From the NCBI GenBank assembly GCA_964544765.1, contig CAZJDM010000010.1, positions 1 to 48,198 of the forward strand: a stretch of 48,198 nucleotides of DNA, given 5' to 3'. The first letter of the stretch is position 1. Every line of letters starts with the position of its first letter. The notes beneath the pieces are model-generated. The model searched no databases and was not told the DNA's origin. It was given only the letters and a program-made list of their open reading frames with translations. Positions 1-8,261 of this stretch are shown here, piece after piece. Both the position numbers and the translations under genes were made by a program. Source of the DNA: CAZJDM01 sp964544765 (GTDB lineage Bacteria; Bdellovibrionota_B; Oligoflexia; CAYFLR01).

Positions 1-5
1 TATGC

Positions 6-54
6 GCTCCTAAAATCGTCGTAAAAAAGAAAGAAATTAGAGTTTAATACTATA
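6..54 (+). repeat. 49-bp inverted repeat, copy 1 (IS607-like left end)
   Basis: This 49-bp stretch is identical to the reverse complement of 48147-48195. There it forms the upstream end of the IS607-family remnant, just before the transposase start. Here it is a solo piece: sequence after 54 no longer matches. It begins GCTCCTAAAATCG, which resembles an insertion-sequence end. It may be a solo IS end, or the window may stop at a repeat where an assembly broke. Confidence 0.8.
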
Positions 55-188
55 TAGATTATTCATGCTACATTAATGCTTATATAAAGTTTTATGTCAA
101 CTAATCTTGATTAAATTCTAAACAATAGATATAGGTATACAGTTTATAGATAATGCATATTATCAAGATGAGTAAATAATTTCAGATG

Positions 189-228
189 AATAAGAGCCAA
201 TTATAATAAATAAGAGCTAATTATAGGT
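189..228 (+). repeat. Two tandem 20-bp repeats before the epimerase start
   Basis: Two adjacent 20-base units (189-208 and 209-228) both begin AATAAGAG and share AATTATA, with 16 of 20 positions identical. The second unit contains the likely ribosome binding site (AGGT) for the gene starting at 235. Duplication may have created or moved the leader. No function is known. Confidence 0.6.
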
Positions 229-234
229 AAATAA

Positions 235-1290
235 ATGACTATTTTAGTTACTGGTGCAGCTGGTTTTATTGGATCGTTCGTTGTCTTAAAGCTTCTTGAA
301 AGAGGAGATGATGTTATTGGCTTAGATAACATCAATGACTATTATGATGTTCGATTAAAATATGGAAGACTGTCAAAAGTTGGTATTTCATCTGATAACA
401 TGATGAATGGTCAGATAATAAAAAGTAATAAATATGACAATTACCGATTTATTCAACAAAGTATAGAAAGTCAGAAATCTCTGGATAAGATTTTTAAAGA
501 AAACAAAATCCATAAAATATGCCATTTAGCGGCTCAAGCGGGTGTACGCTATTCCATTACCCATCCAGAAGCATACATTAACACTAACCTTACAGGATTT
601 TTCTCTATATTGGATTTAGCAAAGAAATACGCTGTTCAACACATGGTCTACGCCTCGTCTAGCTCAGTATATGGACTAAATAAAAAATTTCCCTTCTCAA
701 CTTCGGATAATGTTGATCACCCTATATCTCTATATGCAGCTACCAAAAAAAGTAATGAATTAATAGCTCACTCCTATAGTCATTTGTTTAATTTACCTAC
801 TACTGGATTACGTTTCTTTACTGTTTACGGCCCTTGGGGCAGACCTGATATGGCCCTGTTTTTGTTTACTAAATCAATCCTAGAAGGAAAACCTATTGAT
901 GTTTATAATCATGGCAACATGCAGCGTGATTTTACTTATATCGATGATATCGTCAACGGCACAGTAAAAATACTAGATAAACCTCCTTCGACTAACAAGA
1001 ATTGGTCAGCTCAAAATCCTGATCCTTCTTCATCACCTGCTCCGTTTAAAGTTTATAATATCGGTAATAACTCTCCAGTACAGTTGGAGGAATTTATTAA
1101 TACCTTAGAAGTCGAATTAAATAAAAAGGCCGTTCGTAATTATCTTCCAATCCAACCGGGAGATGTTCCAAAAACACAGGCCGATGTCTCCGGTTTAGAA
1201 AAAGATATTGGATATAAACCTACTACATCAATAAAAGAAGGTATTTACCAATTCGTAAAATGGTATCAAGATTTTTATCACATTAACTAG
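235..1290 (+). CDS. NAD-dependent sugar epimerase, UDP-glucuronate 4-epimerase type
   Basis: Extended short-chain dehydrogenase/reductase that would interconvert UDP-glucuronate and UDP-galacturonate in the cytoplasm for surface polysaccharide. The NAD-binding loop GAAGFIG lies at residues 7-13, and DNINDYYD (31-38) is typical of the glucuronate-epimerase branch. The active-site Ser run is at 141-144 and Tyr167-x-x-x-Lys171 follows. At 351 aa it is about the family's normal length. It is followed after 93 bp by a UDP-sugar dehydrogenase and then a glycosyltransferase, which fits a capsule or O-antigen operon. UDP-glucose 4-epimerase activity cannot be excluded. Confidence 0.9.
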   Translation: MTILVTGAAGFIGSFVVLKLLERGDDVIGLDNINDYYDVRLKYGRLSKVGISSDNMMNGQIIKSNKYDNYRFIQQSIESQKSLDKIFKENKIHKICHLAAQAGVRYSITHPEAYINTNLTGFFSILDLAKKYAVQHMVYASSSSVYGLNKKFPFSTSDNVDHPISLYAATKKSNELIAHSYSHLFNLPTTGLRFFTVYGPWGRPDMALFLFTKSILEGKPIDVYNHGNMQRDFTYIDDIVNGTVKILDKPPSTNKNWSAQNPDPSSSPAPFKVYNIGNNSPVQLEEFINTLEVELNKKAVRNYLPIQPGDVPKTQADVSGLEKDIGYKPTTSIKEGIYQFVKWYQDFYHIN

Positions 1291-1383
1291 AACCTAAATA
1301 TTAAACTGGATATTTCATCATGATTTTAATACAAAAGATACTAATTGAAAGTTATCAAATGAAAAAATATTGAGGCATTTTAT

Positions 1384-2640
1384 ATGAACAATAATAAAGT
1401 CGGCATAATTGGTTTAGGCTACGTAGGACTACCATTAGCGGTTGAGTTTGGTAAAAAATATTCAACTATAGGATTTGATGTTAATGCTAACAGAATTGAT
1501 CAATTAATAGATGAAATAGATATCACTAAGGAAGTTTCTCCTTCAGAACTTAAAGAAGCCAAACAATTAAAATTTTCATACCTAGAAGATGACCTAAAAG
1601 ACTGCAATTGGTATATTATCACTGTTCCAACTCCCATTGACCCACATAAGCGCCCAGATCTAACAGCTATTATCAAGGCCAGTGAAACAGCAGGAAAAGC
1701 ATTAAATCCAGGCGATATTATTGTTTACGAATCTACGGTTTATCCAGGAGTTACCGAAGAAGTCTGTGTTCCAATTCTAGAAAAAGCTTCGGGACTAAAA
1801 TATAATCAAGATTTTTTCTGCGGATACAGTCCTGAAAGAATAAATCCCGGAGATAAAGAACACCGTTTAACCCAAATACTCAAAGTTACCTCAGGTTCTA
1901 CTGATAAAGCAGCTAAAAAAATAGATAATCTGTATAAATCCATTATCACAGCAGGAACTCATTTAGCTCCCAGTATTAAAATCGCGGAAGCAGCCAAAGT
2001 TATAGAAAATACACAAAGAGATTTAAATATTGCTCTTATGAATGAACTTTCTATGCTGTTTAACAAAATGAACATAAACACTCACGATGTATTAAAAGCT
2101 GCGGGAACCAAATGGAACTTTTTACCTTTTCGTCCTGGTTTAGTTGGAGGACACTGTATTGGTGTAGATCCGTATTATCTCACTTATAAAGCTGAAAGCG
2201 TAGGTTATATTCCCCAGATAATTTTAGCTGGCAGACGTTTAAATGATAATATGAGCCTCTTTGTAGCTAGCGAGGTTATTAAATTATTGATTAAAAACTC
2301 CCACAAAGTAAAGGGAGCCAGCATATTAATCTTGGGTATCACATTTAAAGAAAACTGCCCAGATATTCGTAATACAAAAATAGTGGATATGATCAAAGAA
2401 CTAGAAAATTTTGGCTGCCAGGTTGATGTTTATGATCCTTGGGCCGACCCTAAAGAAGTTTTTGAAGAATATGGTGTAAATTTGATTTCCCAAATAGATC
2501 GTAAATTTGACGGAATCATCAAAGCAGTTGCCCACAGTGATTTTGCGACTCTTAATTTTGATGAGATAATCAATGGAAATACCGTACTATACGACATTAC
2601 CAACACTATAACTAACTCCAAAGTTAATGGTCAATTATGA
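1384..2640 (+). CDS. tviB: UDP-N-acetyl-hexosamine 6-dehydrogenase (TviB/WbpO type)
   Basis: Member of the UDP-glucose/GDP-mannose dehydrogenase family, oxidising C6 of a UDP-N-acetylhexosamine to the uronate with two NAD. The N-terminal Rossmann motif GLGYVG is at residues 10-15, the middle domain carries YSPERINPGD (148-157), and the catalytic Cys258 sits in GGHCIGVDPYYL. The C-terminal UDP-binding domain includes the segment GITFKENCPDIRN. The length (418 aa) and ERINPGD signature favour the TviB/WbpO branch over plain UDP-glucose dehydrogenase. The stop overlaps the next start in an ATGA arrangement, implying translational coupling. Confidence 0.87.
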   Translation: MNNNKVGIIGLGYVGLPLAVEFGKKYSTIGFDVNANRIDQLIDEIDITKEVSPSELKEAKQLKFSYLEDDLKDCNWYIITVPTPIDPHKRPDLTAIIKASETAGKALNPGDIIVYESTVYPGVTEEVCVPILEKASGLKYNQDFFCGYSPERINPGDKEHRLTQILKVTSGSTDKAAKKIDNLYKSIITAGTHLAPSIKIAEAAKVIENTQRDLNIALMNELSMLFNKMNINTHDVLKAAGTKWNFLPFRPGLVGGHCIGVDPYYLTYKAESVGYIPQIILAGRRLNDNMSLFVASEVIKLLIKNSHKVKGASILILGITFKENCPDIRNTKIVDMIKELENFGCQVDVYDPWADPKEVFEEYGVNLISQIDRKFDGIIKAVAHSDFATLNFDEIINGNTVLYDITNTITNSKVNGQL

Positions 2641-3905
2641 AAATAGCGTTTGTTATTCAACGTTATGGTACCGAAATTTGTGGTGGGGCAGAAGCTATGA
2701 CTCTGCAAATTGCAGAAAGATTAGTTAAGTCTCTTAAAGTTGAAGTCATTACAACTTGCGCCAAAGATTACTTAACTTGGAAAAATGAATACCCTGAAGG
2801 AAAACAAAAGATAAATGGCGTATTGGTGCACCGATTTAGAACCGAATATCCACGAAGAAAATTGATATTTAAAATCATAAATAGATTAATCCGTATTCTT
2901 CCTAGTTTTTTTATTTTAAAAAAATTGGAAGATATTTGGGTGCAATCTCAGGGTCCGTATGCACCTCAATTAGTATCTTACATAGCCCAACACCAAAATG
3001 ATTATGATGCTTTTTTCTTTGTAACCTATTTGTACTACACTACGGTCAAAGGTATTTTGGCTGCTCCTGATAAAGCTGTCCTAATCAGCACCGCTCATGA
3101 TGAACCTGAAATTAGACTTCCTTTATATCCCAAAATTTTTAACATCCCCCAACATATTATTTACATGACACCTGAGGAACGCGACTTTATACAAATGACC
3201 TTTAACAATCATCATATCCCTCATGACGTAATTGCTATGGGAATTGAAGAAGTAAAAAATCCACTAACTAAAAAAGAAAAGGAAGTTTTAGACAAGCTGT
3301 CTGATCAACCGTTTATTTTATATATTGGAAGAATAGACCTTCATAAGGGCTGCCAGGATCTTTTTGATTATTTTATAAGGTTTAAAAATAATCAAAAATC
3401 GACTTTTAACAGCTCCTTGCGTCTGGTTTTAATTGGACCAGCTAACATGCCTATCCCTAAACAAGAAGACATTATTTATTTAGGATCAGTATCCGAAAGT
3501 CTGAAATGGCACTTATTAGAGCAAATGGAATTTTTAATAATGCCTTCCAAATTCGAAAGTCTATCGATTGTAATTATGGAAGCCTGGTTAAAAAGAAAAC
3601 CTGTTTTAGTAAATGGTAATACTCCCGTTCTTTTGGGACAAGTAACCCGAAGTGAGGGGGGATTCGCTTATACTAACTATGATGAGTTCACTAGACACAC
3701 AAACATTCTCATCAATAACTCACAAATAGGTGAAAAGTGCGGTAGTATGGGGTTTTCTTATTTAGAAAAATATTATAGATGGGAAAAAGTTATTGATGGA
3801 TATAGAAAAATTGTTAATACATTAAATAGAAATAAAACGATGGACAAAGCCTACAATTGTGATAACTGCCATAACCGGTCCATCGTAAATAATCAAATTA
3901 CTTAA
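2637..3905 (+). CDS. Glycosyltransferase family 4
   Basis: GT-B fold glycosyltransferase. Its N-terminal half starts with a MKIAFVIQRYG motif and a Gly-rich GGAEAM acceptor loop. The C-terminal half has YIGRIDLHKG and the family's E-x7-E element (FESLSIVIME). It probably transfers a sugar from a nucleotide donor to a lipid-linked or surface glycan, fed by the two upstream genes. It overlaps the dehydrogenase stop by 4 bp. The last 20 or so residues (Asn/Cys-rich) look non-homologous; their DNA contains a stem that may serve the convergent HU gene as a terminator. Confidence 0.87.
   Translation: MKIAFVIQRYGTEICGGAEAMTLQIAERLVKSLKVEVITTCAKDYLTWKNEYPEGKQKINGVLVHRFRTEYPRRKLIFKIINRLIRILPSFFILKKLEDIWVQSQGPYAPQLVSYIAQHQNDYDAFFFVTYLYYTTVKGILAAPDKAVLISTAHDEPEIRLPLYPKIFNIPQHIIYMTPEERDFIQMTFNNHHIPHDVIAMGIEEVKNPLTKKEKEVLDKLSDQPFILYIGRIDLHKGCQDLFDYFIRFKNNQKSTFNSSLRLVLIGPANMPIPKQEDIIYLGSVSESLKWHLLEQMEFLIMPSKFESLSIVIMEAWLKRKPVLVNGNTPVLLGQVTRSEGGFAYTNYDEFTRHTNILINNSQIGEKCGSMGFSYLEKYYRWEKVIDGYRKIVNTLNRNKTMDKAYNCDNCHNRSIVNNQIT
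3837..3886 (-). terminator. Possible terminator of the HU gene
   Basis: ACGATGGAC at 3837-3845 and GTCCATCGT at 3878-3886 form a perfect 9-bp stem. Read on the minus strand the stem is followed by TTTTATTT, as in an intrinsic terminator, and lies just past the HU stop. The 32-nt loop is long, so this is tentative. It lies inside the 3' end of the convergent glycosyltransferase gene. Confidence 0.4.
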
Positions 3906-4167
3906 CCTTGCTACGTAATTCTTTTCCTGGACGAAAAACAGGAACCTTAGTAGCTTTAATCTTGATTTCTTCGCCTGTTTGAGGGTTTCGGCCTTTTCTA
4001 GCTGCTCTTTTTACAGTTTTAAAAGTTCCAAAACCAACTAATCTAACATCATCTTTTTTCATGGCTTTTGATACAACTGTTGTAAACGCGTTTAGCCATT
4101 CTTCAGATGCTGTTTTTGTAGTATCTGTGCTTTTTGATAATGCTTCTACTAATTCTGCCTTATTCAT
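3898..4167 (-). CDS. hup: HU/IHF-family DNA-binding protein
   Basis: Small basic nucleoid protein that bends DNA as a dimer. It begins MNKAELVEAL and has the core GFGTF (turn before the arm) and GRNPQTGEEIKI (the beta-arm with the conserved Asn-Pro that intercalates DNA), ending VPVFRPGKELR. I chose the ATG at 4167 because AGGAG lies 5-10 bases before it. A longer frame to 4182 would start on TTG and contain that ribosome binding site. The protein is 89 aa, normal for HU. It is convergent with the glycosyltransferase; the two stops overlap by a few bases. Confidence 0.93.
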   Translation of the reverse strand: MNKAELVEALSKSTDTTKTASEEWLNAFTTVVSKAMKKDDVRLVGFGTFKTVKRAARKGRNPQTGEEIKIKATKVPVFRPGKELRSKVK

Positions 4168-4201
4168 AATAGCTCCTATCAATTAGTTAATGAGAAAAAA
4201 C

Positions 4202-4216
4202 ATGTGTAGAACACAT
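4202..4216. promoter_or_regulatory. Perfect palindrome in the HU upstream region
   Basis: ATGTGT-AGA-ACACAT is a perfect 6-bp inverted repeat about 35 bases upstream of the HU start. A second, weaker GTGT-ATT-ACAC dyad follows. Position and symmetry suggest an operator or leader hairpin. No known regulator is matched. Confidence 0.35.
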
Positions 4217-4366
4217 TTTGGGTGTATTACACAGAATCATATAAAATGCAACCCCTATTATTAAAGAATTATAAAATAATTTCATTTTAAAACTAGGCAT
4301 TTGCAATCAACTTACACAATAGAACATAAGCAACGCCCTTCAATAACTGCAAACACTTGTAATTAT

Positions 4367-5845
4367 TTATATATTACCGTTCGCTGATTTTTCAATTCGC
4401 TCAGTGGCTCGTTGAATGGCATTTACTATTTGAATCTGGTTTTTATTGGTCTGATTTAAATTTTGCAAAATAGGCAAGATTTCTTTTTTCTCTATGGCGC
4501 CCAGGGCATCAATGGCAGAGATTTTGACTCCAGGATTTTTTTCGAATTTAGCGATGGTACCTAATATCTGTAAACGTTCACTACTAGATTTATGAGACAA
4601 ACCCTGACAAATACATTTTCTGGTGTAAGACAATTCACAAGGGTTTAACAACTCCTGATAAAAAGGAATGATATCTTTATCCGGTAATTTTCCTAATTGA
4701 ACCAAACTCTCTCCTAATCCCTCAAAAGACAGCTTTCCCTTGTTCTTCCTGGTAAAATTAAGGTATTTTTTATAATCAATATCATCTAAAAAACGAATAA
4801 TGCATGATTGAATCTTAGCCGAATATTTTAAAATTGAATTAAAAATATCGGGATTTTTCTTGTAGGTTTCTTTAATTTGAGTAGCTACTTTATGAGCTAT
4901 TAGTGGCGATATAAGCGCTGTTCCTTTTTCTTTTAAACAAACATAATTACCTTTGTTTTTAAGGACAAAGATTATATCTTTTTGAATCAATTTCCTCAGA
5001 ACTCTTTTTAAAAGGTCCTCTTTATAATGTTTTAGATTTCCGACAAAATCATCGATTTCCTTGTCCCACAAAGCCGGTGCCAAAGAAGGTTTTTTTTCAT
5101 AAACTAAAAGGTTTATCAAAGATACCTGATTAATATGTTTACCTAGTATTTCAATCGCGATTAAAAGGGCGGTTAAATCTTCATTAGAAATAAGATTATT
5201 ACATTCTTCATTAAGGGTAATTATTGATTCTTTCATTTCCAAGGGTATGTTGTTTTTTTGTTCTCCAAAAAACTCCAATATTGCCTCAATCATCACTTTA
5301 TCAAGACCGCCGACAAAAGTCTTATCTTGCTCCATTGGATCCTGATTTTGCTTTATCTTATGCATGGTGTTAATCACAACTTTGAAATTCTCACGTAATC
5401 TTTCAAATAATTCCTGAGAAATACAAACAGAGTCTAATAAATCTAGATAGGATGTTTTTTTGTAGGCTCTAATGCAAACATATTTAATAAAATCTTTTTG
5501 GGATGGATTTTGAAGTTTTCCCTGATGAGGTAACTTAGACAAAAGGAACGCCAAAACATGATCTATAAAAGGGACAATACTATCTTTTTCAAATAGGTAT
5601 TGTTCTTGAAGATAATTGGCAAAAAAATTCCTAAAAACATTGTTTTTTAACCATTTTCGATTTTTATGACAATAAAAGATGGTATCAATAGTGAGATTAC
5701 CAATTACGATAGGCGATAACGGTTCTTTCTCTTCAAAGTATTGATTAGCATGCTTGGAGATACCCGCAGACAATGTTTTTATTAACCCCACATTAATATG
5801 ATCATTTATATAATTATGCTTGGCTTTTATAATAGAATATAGCAT
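4367..5845 (-). CDS. HEAT-repeat protein, function unknown
   Basis: 492-aa soluble, Lys-rich protein with no signal peptide. The C-terminal third shows helical repeats of HEAT type (for example LQILGTIAKFEKNPGVKISA followed by an ALGAIEKKEILPIL-like unit). The rest is predicted helical without a recognisable domain. It lies 112 bp downstream of purN on the same strand, so may be transcribed with the purine genes, but nothing in it suggests a purine enzyme. HEAT proteins usually act as scaffolds. I do not recognise the family. Confidence 0.7.
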   Translation of the reverse strand: MLYSIIKAKHNYINDHINVGLIKTLSAGISKHANQYFEEKEPLSPIVIGNLTIDTIFYCHKNRKWLKNNVFRNFFANYLQEQYLFEKDSIVPFIDHVLAFLLSKLPHQGKLQNPSQKDFIKYVCIRAYKKTSYLDLLDSVCISQELFERLRENFKVVINTMHKIKQNQDPMEQDKTFVGGLDKVMIEAILEFFGEQKNNIPLEMKESIITLNEECNNLISNEDLTALLIAIEILGKHINQVSLINLLVYEKKPSLAPALWDKEIDDFVGNLKHYKEDLLKRVLRKLIQKDIIFVLKNKGNYVCLKEKGTALISPLIAHKVATQIKETYKKNPDIFNSILKYSAKIQSCIIRFLDDIDYKKYLNFTRKNKGKLSFEGLGESLVQLGKLPDKDIIPFYQELLNPCELSYTRKCICQGLSHKSSSERLQILGTIAKFEKNPGVKISAIDALGAIEKKEILPILQNLNQTNKNQIQIVNAIQRATERIEKSANGNI

Positions 5846-5957
5846 TTGATCCTCAACATCATTTTTATAGTAAGCACTAAAATACTTTATAAAATTATCA
5901 TAGGACCATTAATTCCGCAATAATTAGATTTCGTCTAATGTAATCGGTTAGGTCTAA

Positions 5958-6641
5958 TCAGGTAATAAAATAATCAGATGGTAAAATAACTTTTTTTCTT
6001 TCTACTTTTATCTGGTTTGAAACGTATAGTTGAATAGCTTTGGTAAAGGCAATATATTCTTCTTGATGAATTTTCTCTTCAACCTCTTCTAGAGTTTCAT
6101 TACCATTAAGATAAACAGCTCGTTGTAAAATTATGGGTCCAGTATCAACGTCTTGATCTACGAAATGCACGGTACACCCGGTTATTTTTACTCCCGCCTG
6201 ATAGGCTCTTTCAATGGCACGTAGACCCGGAAATGATGGAAGTAATGATGGGTGAATATTAATAATTTTATTTTGATATTTATTAACTATTTTAGGAGAT
6301 AGTACTCGCATATAACCAGCTAAAATAACCAAATCAATCTGATAATGATCCAATATAGATTCAATAGCTTGATCTAAGGTAAACCCCTGTTCGATATGTC
6401 CCTCTTCTAACTTTGGGGATTGATTAGTTTGATTAGGAGCCTTAAACTCTAGCAAATCCTTTTTACCTAGGGACCAAGTAGCGATTTCCATTTGTTTGGC
6501 CTTTTGAATTCCTTCACAACTAGGTTTATTGGTAATAACAACAGAAATCTCTGCCCCTTTGATAACGCCTTGTTTTATATTTTTAGCTATAGCTTGAAAA
6601 TTGGTTCCTTTACCTGAAAGAAGAACTGCCATTTTTATCAT
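5958..6641 (-). CDS. purN: Phosphoribosylglycinamide formyltransferase (GAR transformylase)
   Basis: Third step of de novo purine synthesis: formylates GAR using 10-formyl-tetrahydrofolate. It starts MIKMAVLLSGKGTNF, the phosphate-binding loop. The catalytic Asn and His are in NIHPSLLPSFPG and the catalytic Asp in VDQDVDTGPI. At 227 aa it is slightly longer than the 212-aa E. coli enzyme because of an acidic/polar insertion around residues 66-85. It follows purM by 83 bp, the usual purM-purN order. Confidence 0.95.
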   Translation of the reverse strand: MIKMAVLLSGKGTNFQAIAKNIKQGVIKGAEISVVITNKPSCEGIQKAKQMEIATWSLGKKDLLEFKAPNQTNQSPKLEEGHIEQGFTLDQAIESILDHYQIDLVILAGYMRVLSPKIVNKYQNKIINIHPSLLPSFPGLRAIERAYQAGVKITGCTVHFVDQDVDTGPIILQRAVYLNGNETLEEVEEKIHQEEYIAFTKAIQLYVSNQIKVERKKVILPSDYFIT

Positions 6642-6724
6642 TCAAAATAACCTTTCATTATTCATACTGAATTCATATTGAATTTATACTGGGTATCAAT
6701 AGGAGGCATACATCACTCCACAAG

Positions 6725-7771
6725 CTATCGATAATAAACCATACCTTCACTGTCAGAAACAATTTTTCCTATTTGATAGAAATCCTGATTCATATTACGC
6801 AAAACAGCGGTTAAATCACTCAAAGAAGAAGGTGGTACCACCAAAATCATACCAATACCACAATTAAAAGTTTTGAGCATTTCATTATTCTCTAGATGAG
6901 CCAAACTTTGCAATTCTCTAAATATCCAAGGAAACCGCCAAGAAGCCAAATTTATCTCAGCAGAATGGCCAGAAGGGATAACTCGCGGTAAATTCTCGGT
7001 AATTCCACCTCCGGTAATATGTGCCATGGCATTAATTGGTACAGTTGATAAGAGTTTTTCTATTAATGAGGTATAAATAATTGTAGGCTTTAATAATTCA
7101 GCGCCTAATGAATGTCCTAATTCTGGAATAATTTTTTCTAGATCAGCCTCTCTAGACTCTAGAAATATTTTTCTTACCAAAGAAAAACCATTACTGTGCA
7201 GACCTGAAGACGGAATTCCTATCAAAAGGTCCCCTTCTCTAACTTTTGATCCGTCTATAATATCTGGTTCATTTACAACACCTATAACAAAACCGGCCAG
7301 ATCATACACATCGTCAGCGTACATAGATGGCATTTCCGCTGTTTCACCTCCTACCAAGGACATATCAGATTGACGGCAGCCTTCAACGATACCTTCCATA
7401 ACTTGTTTGGCAATATCATTATTTAATTTACCGGTGGCATAGTAATCGAGGAAAAATAATGGCTTAGCGCCGCATACCAATATATCATTAACACTCATGG
7501 CTACCAGATCAATTCCAATGGTATTATGAATGTTTAACTTTTCCGCGATTTTTAGTTTGGTTCCTACACCATCAGTACCAGATACTAAAATAGGTTTAGG
7601 ATATTTAGTCAAATCAAGCCGAAATAAAGAAGAAAATCCTCCAATACCACTCAATACATTTGGTGACATAATTGAGGCAGCCTTACCTTTTATATAGGCA
7701 GCTAATTGATTACCTGCTTGAATATTTACACCAGCCTGCTCATAGGTAAAACGTTTATTATTATTTTGCAT
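6725..7771 (-). CDS. purM: Phosphoribosylformylglycinamidine cyclo-ligase (AIR synthetase)
   Basis: Fifth step of purine synthesis: ATP-dependent closure of the imidazole ring to give AIR. The ORF shows YEQAGVNIQAGN at the N terminus, GTDGVGTKLKIA, the MSVNDILVCGA segment, VGGETAEMPSMY and IPSSGLHSNGFSL, all AIR-synthetase landmarks. Length 348 aa is normal. A strong GGAGGGGG ribosome binding site precedes the start. It is transcribed divergently from rpsO and leads the purM-purN run. Confidence 0.96.
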   Translation of the reverse strand: MQNNNKRFTYEQAGVNIQAGNQLAAYIKGKAASIMSPNVLSGIGGFSSLFRLDLTKYPKPILVSGTDGVGTKLKIAEKLNIHNTIGIDLVAMSVNDILVCGAKPLFFLDYYATGKLNNDIAKQVMEGIVEGCRQSDMSLVGGETAEMPSMYADDVYDLAGFVIGVVNEPDIIDGSKVREGDLLIGIPSSGLHSNGFSLVRKIFLESREADLEKIIPELGHSLGAELLKPTIIYTSLIEKLLSTVPINAMAHITGGGITENLPRVIPSGHSAEINLASWRFPWIFRELQSLAHLENNEMLKTFNCGIGMILVVPPSSLSDLTAVLRNMNQDFYQIGKIVSDSEGMVYYR

Positions 7772-7908
7772 AAAAAACCCCCTCCAAGATATCTTTAGTT
7801 TACAGATTCATAGCAGATGTGCAATATAAAAAAGATGTTTACTTTTACCCCGTCTTCAGATAGTATCTTGCGCTCTGAGGACTGTTTTTTTTTAAAAAGG
7901 ACAAATAT

Positions 7909-8178
7909 ATGGCTTATACAAGTGAATTAATTAATGAAGTAATAAAAGAATACCAAACAAATCCCAAAGATACTGGTTCCGTTGAAGTACAAGTTGCTTT
8001 GTATTCCAAAAGAATTACTTACCTGACTGATCATTTTAAGACACATAAAAAGGATCACCACTCTAGACGTGGTTTACTTAAGCTTATTGGTCGACGTCGC
8101 CGCTTATTACAATACCTTAATTCCGAAAACTCTGAACGATATCAAACACTAATCAAGAAACTGGGTCTAAGAAAATAA
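7909..8178 (+). CDS. rpsO: 30S ribosomal protein S15
   Basis: Binds 16S rRNA early in small-subunit assembly. Full 89-aa length with the conserved DTGSVEVQVALYSKRI start of the core, the HKKDHHSRRGLL rRNA-binding segment and GRRRRLLQYL. An AAGGA ribosome binding site lies about 8 bases upstream. It precedes pnp by 83 bp, the nearly universal bacterial rpsO-pnp order. Confidence 0.98.
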   Translation: MAYTSELINEVIKEYQTNPKDTGSVEVQVALYSKRITYLTDHFKTHKKDHHSRRGLLKLIGRRRRLLQYLNSENSERYQTLIKKLGLRK

Positions 8179-8203
8179 AATATTTCTTATTAAATCCTAA
8201 ACT

Positions 8204-8223
8204 TAAGCGATTGATAACGCTTA
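8204..8223 (+). promoter_or_regulatory. Stem-loop between rpsO and pnp
   Basis: TAAGCG (8204-8209) and CGCTTA (8218-8223) make a 6-bp stem with an 8-nt loop followed by an AT-rich run. In enterobacteria the rpsO-pnp spacer holds an RNase III hairpin used for PNPase autoregulation. This could be an analogue or a weak attenuator; position is the only support. Confidence 0.35.
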
Positions 8224-8261
8224 TATATTTTATATTTATTTAATTACTAAAGGTTTAAATT

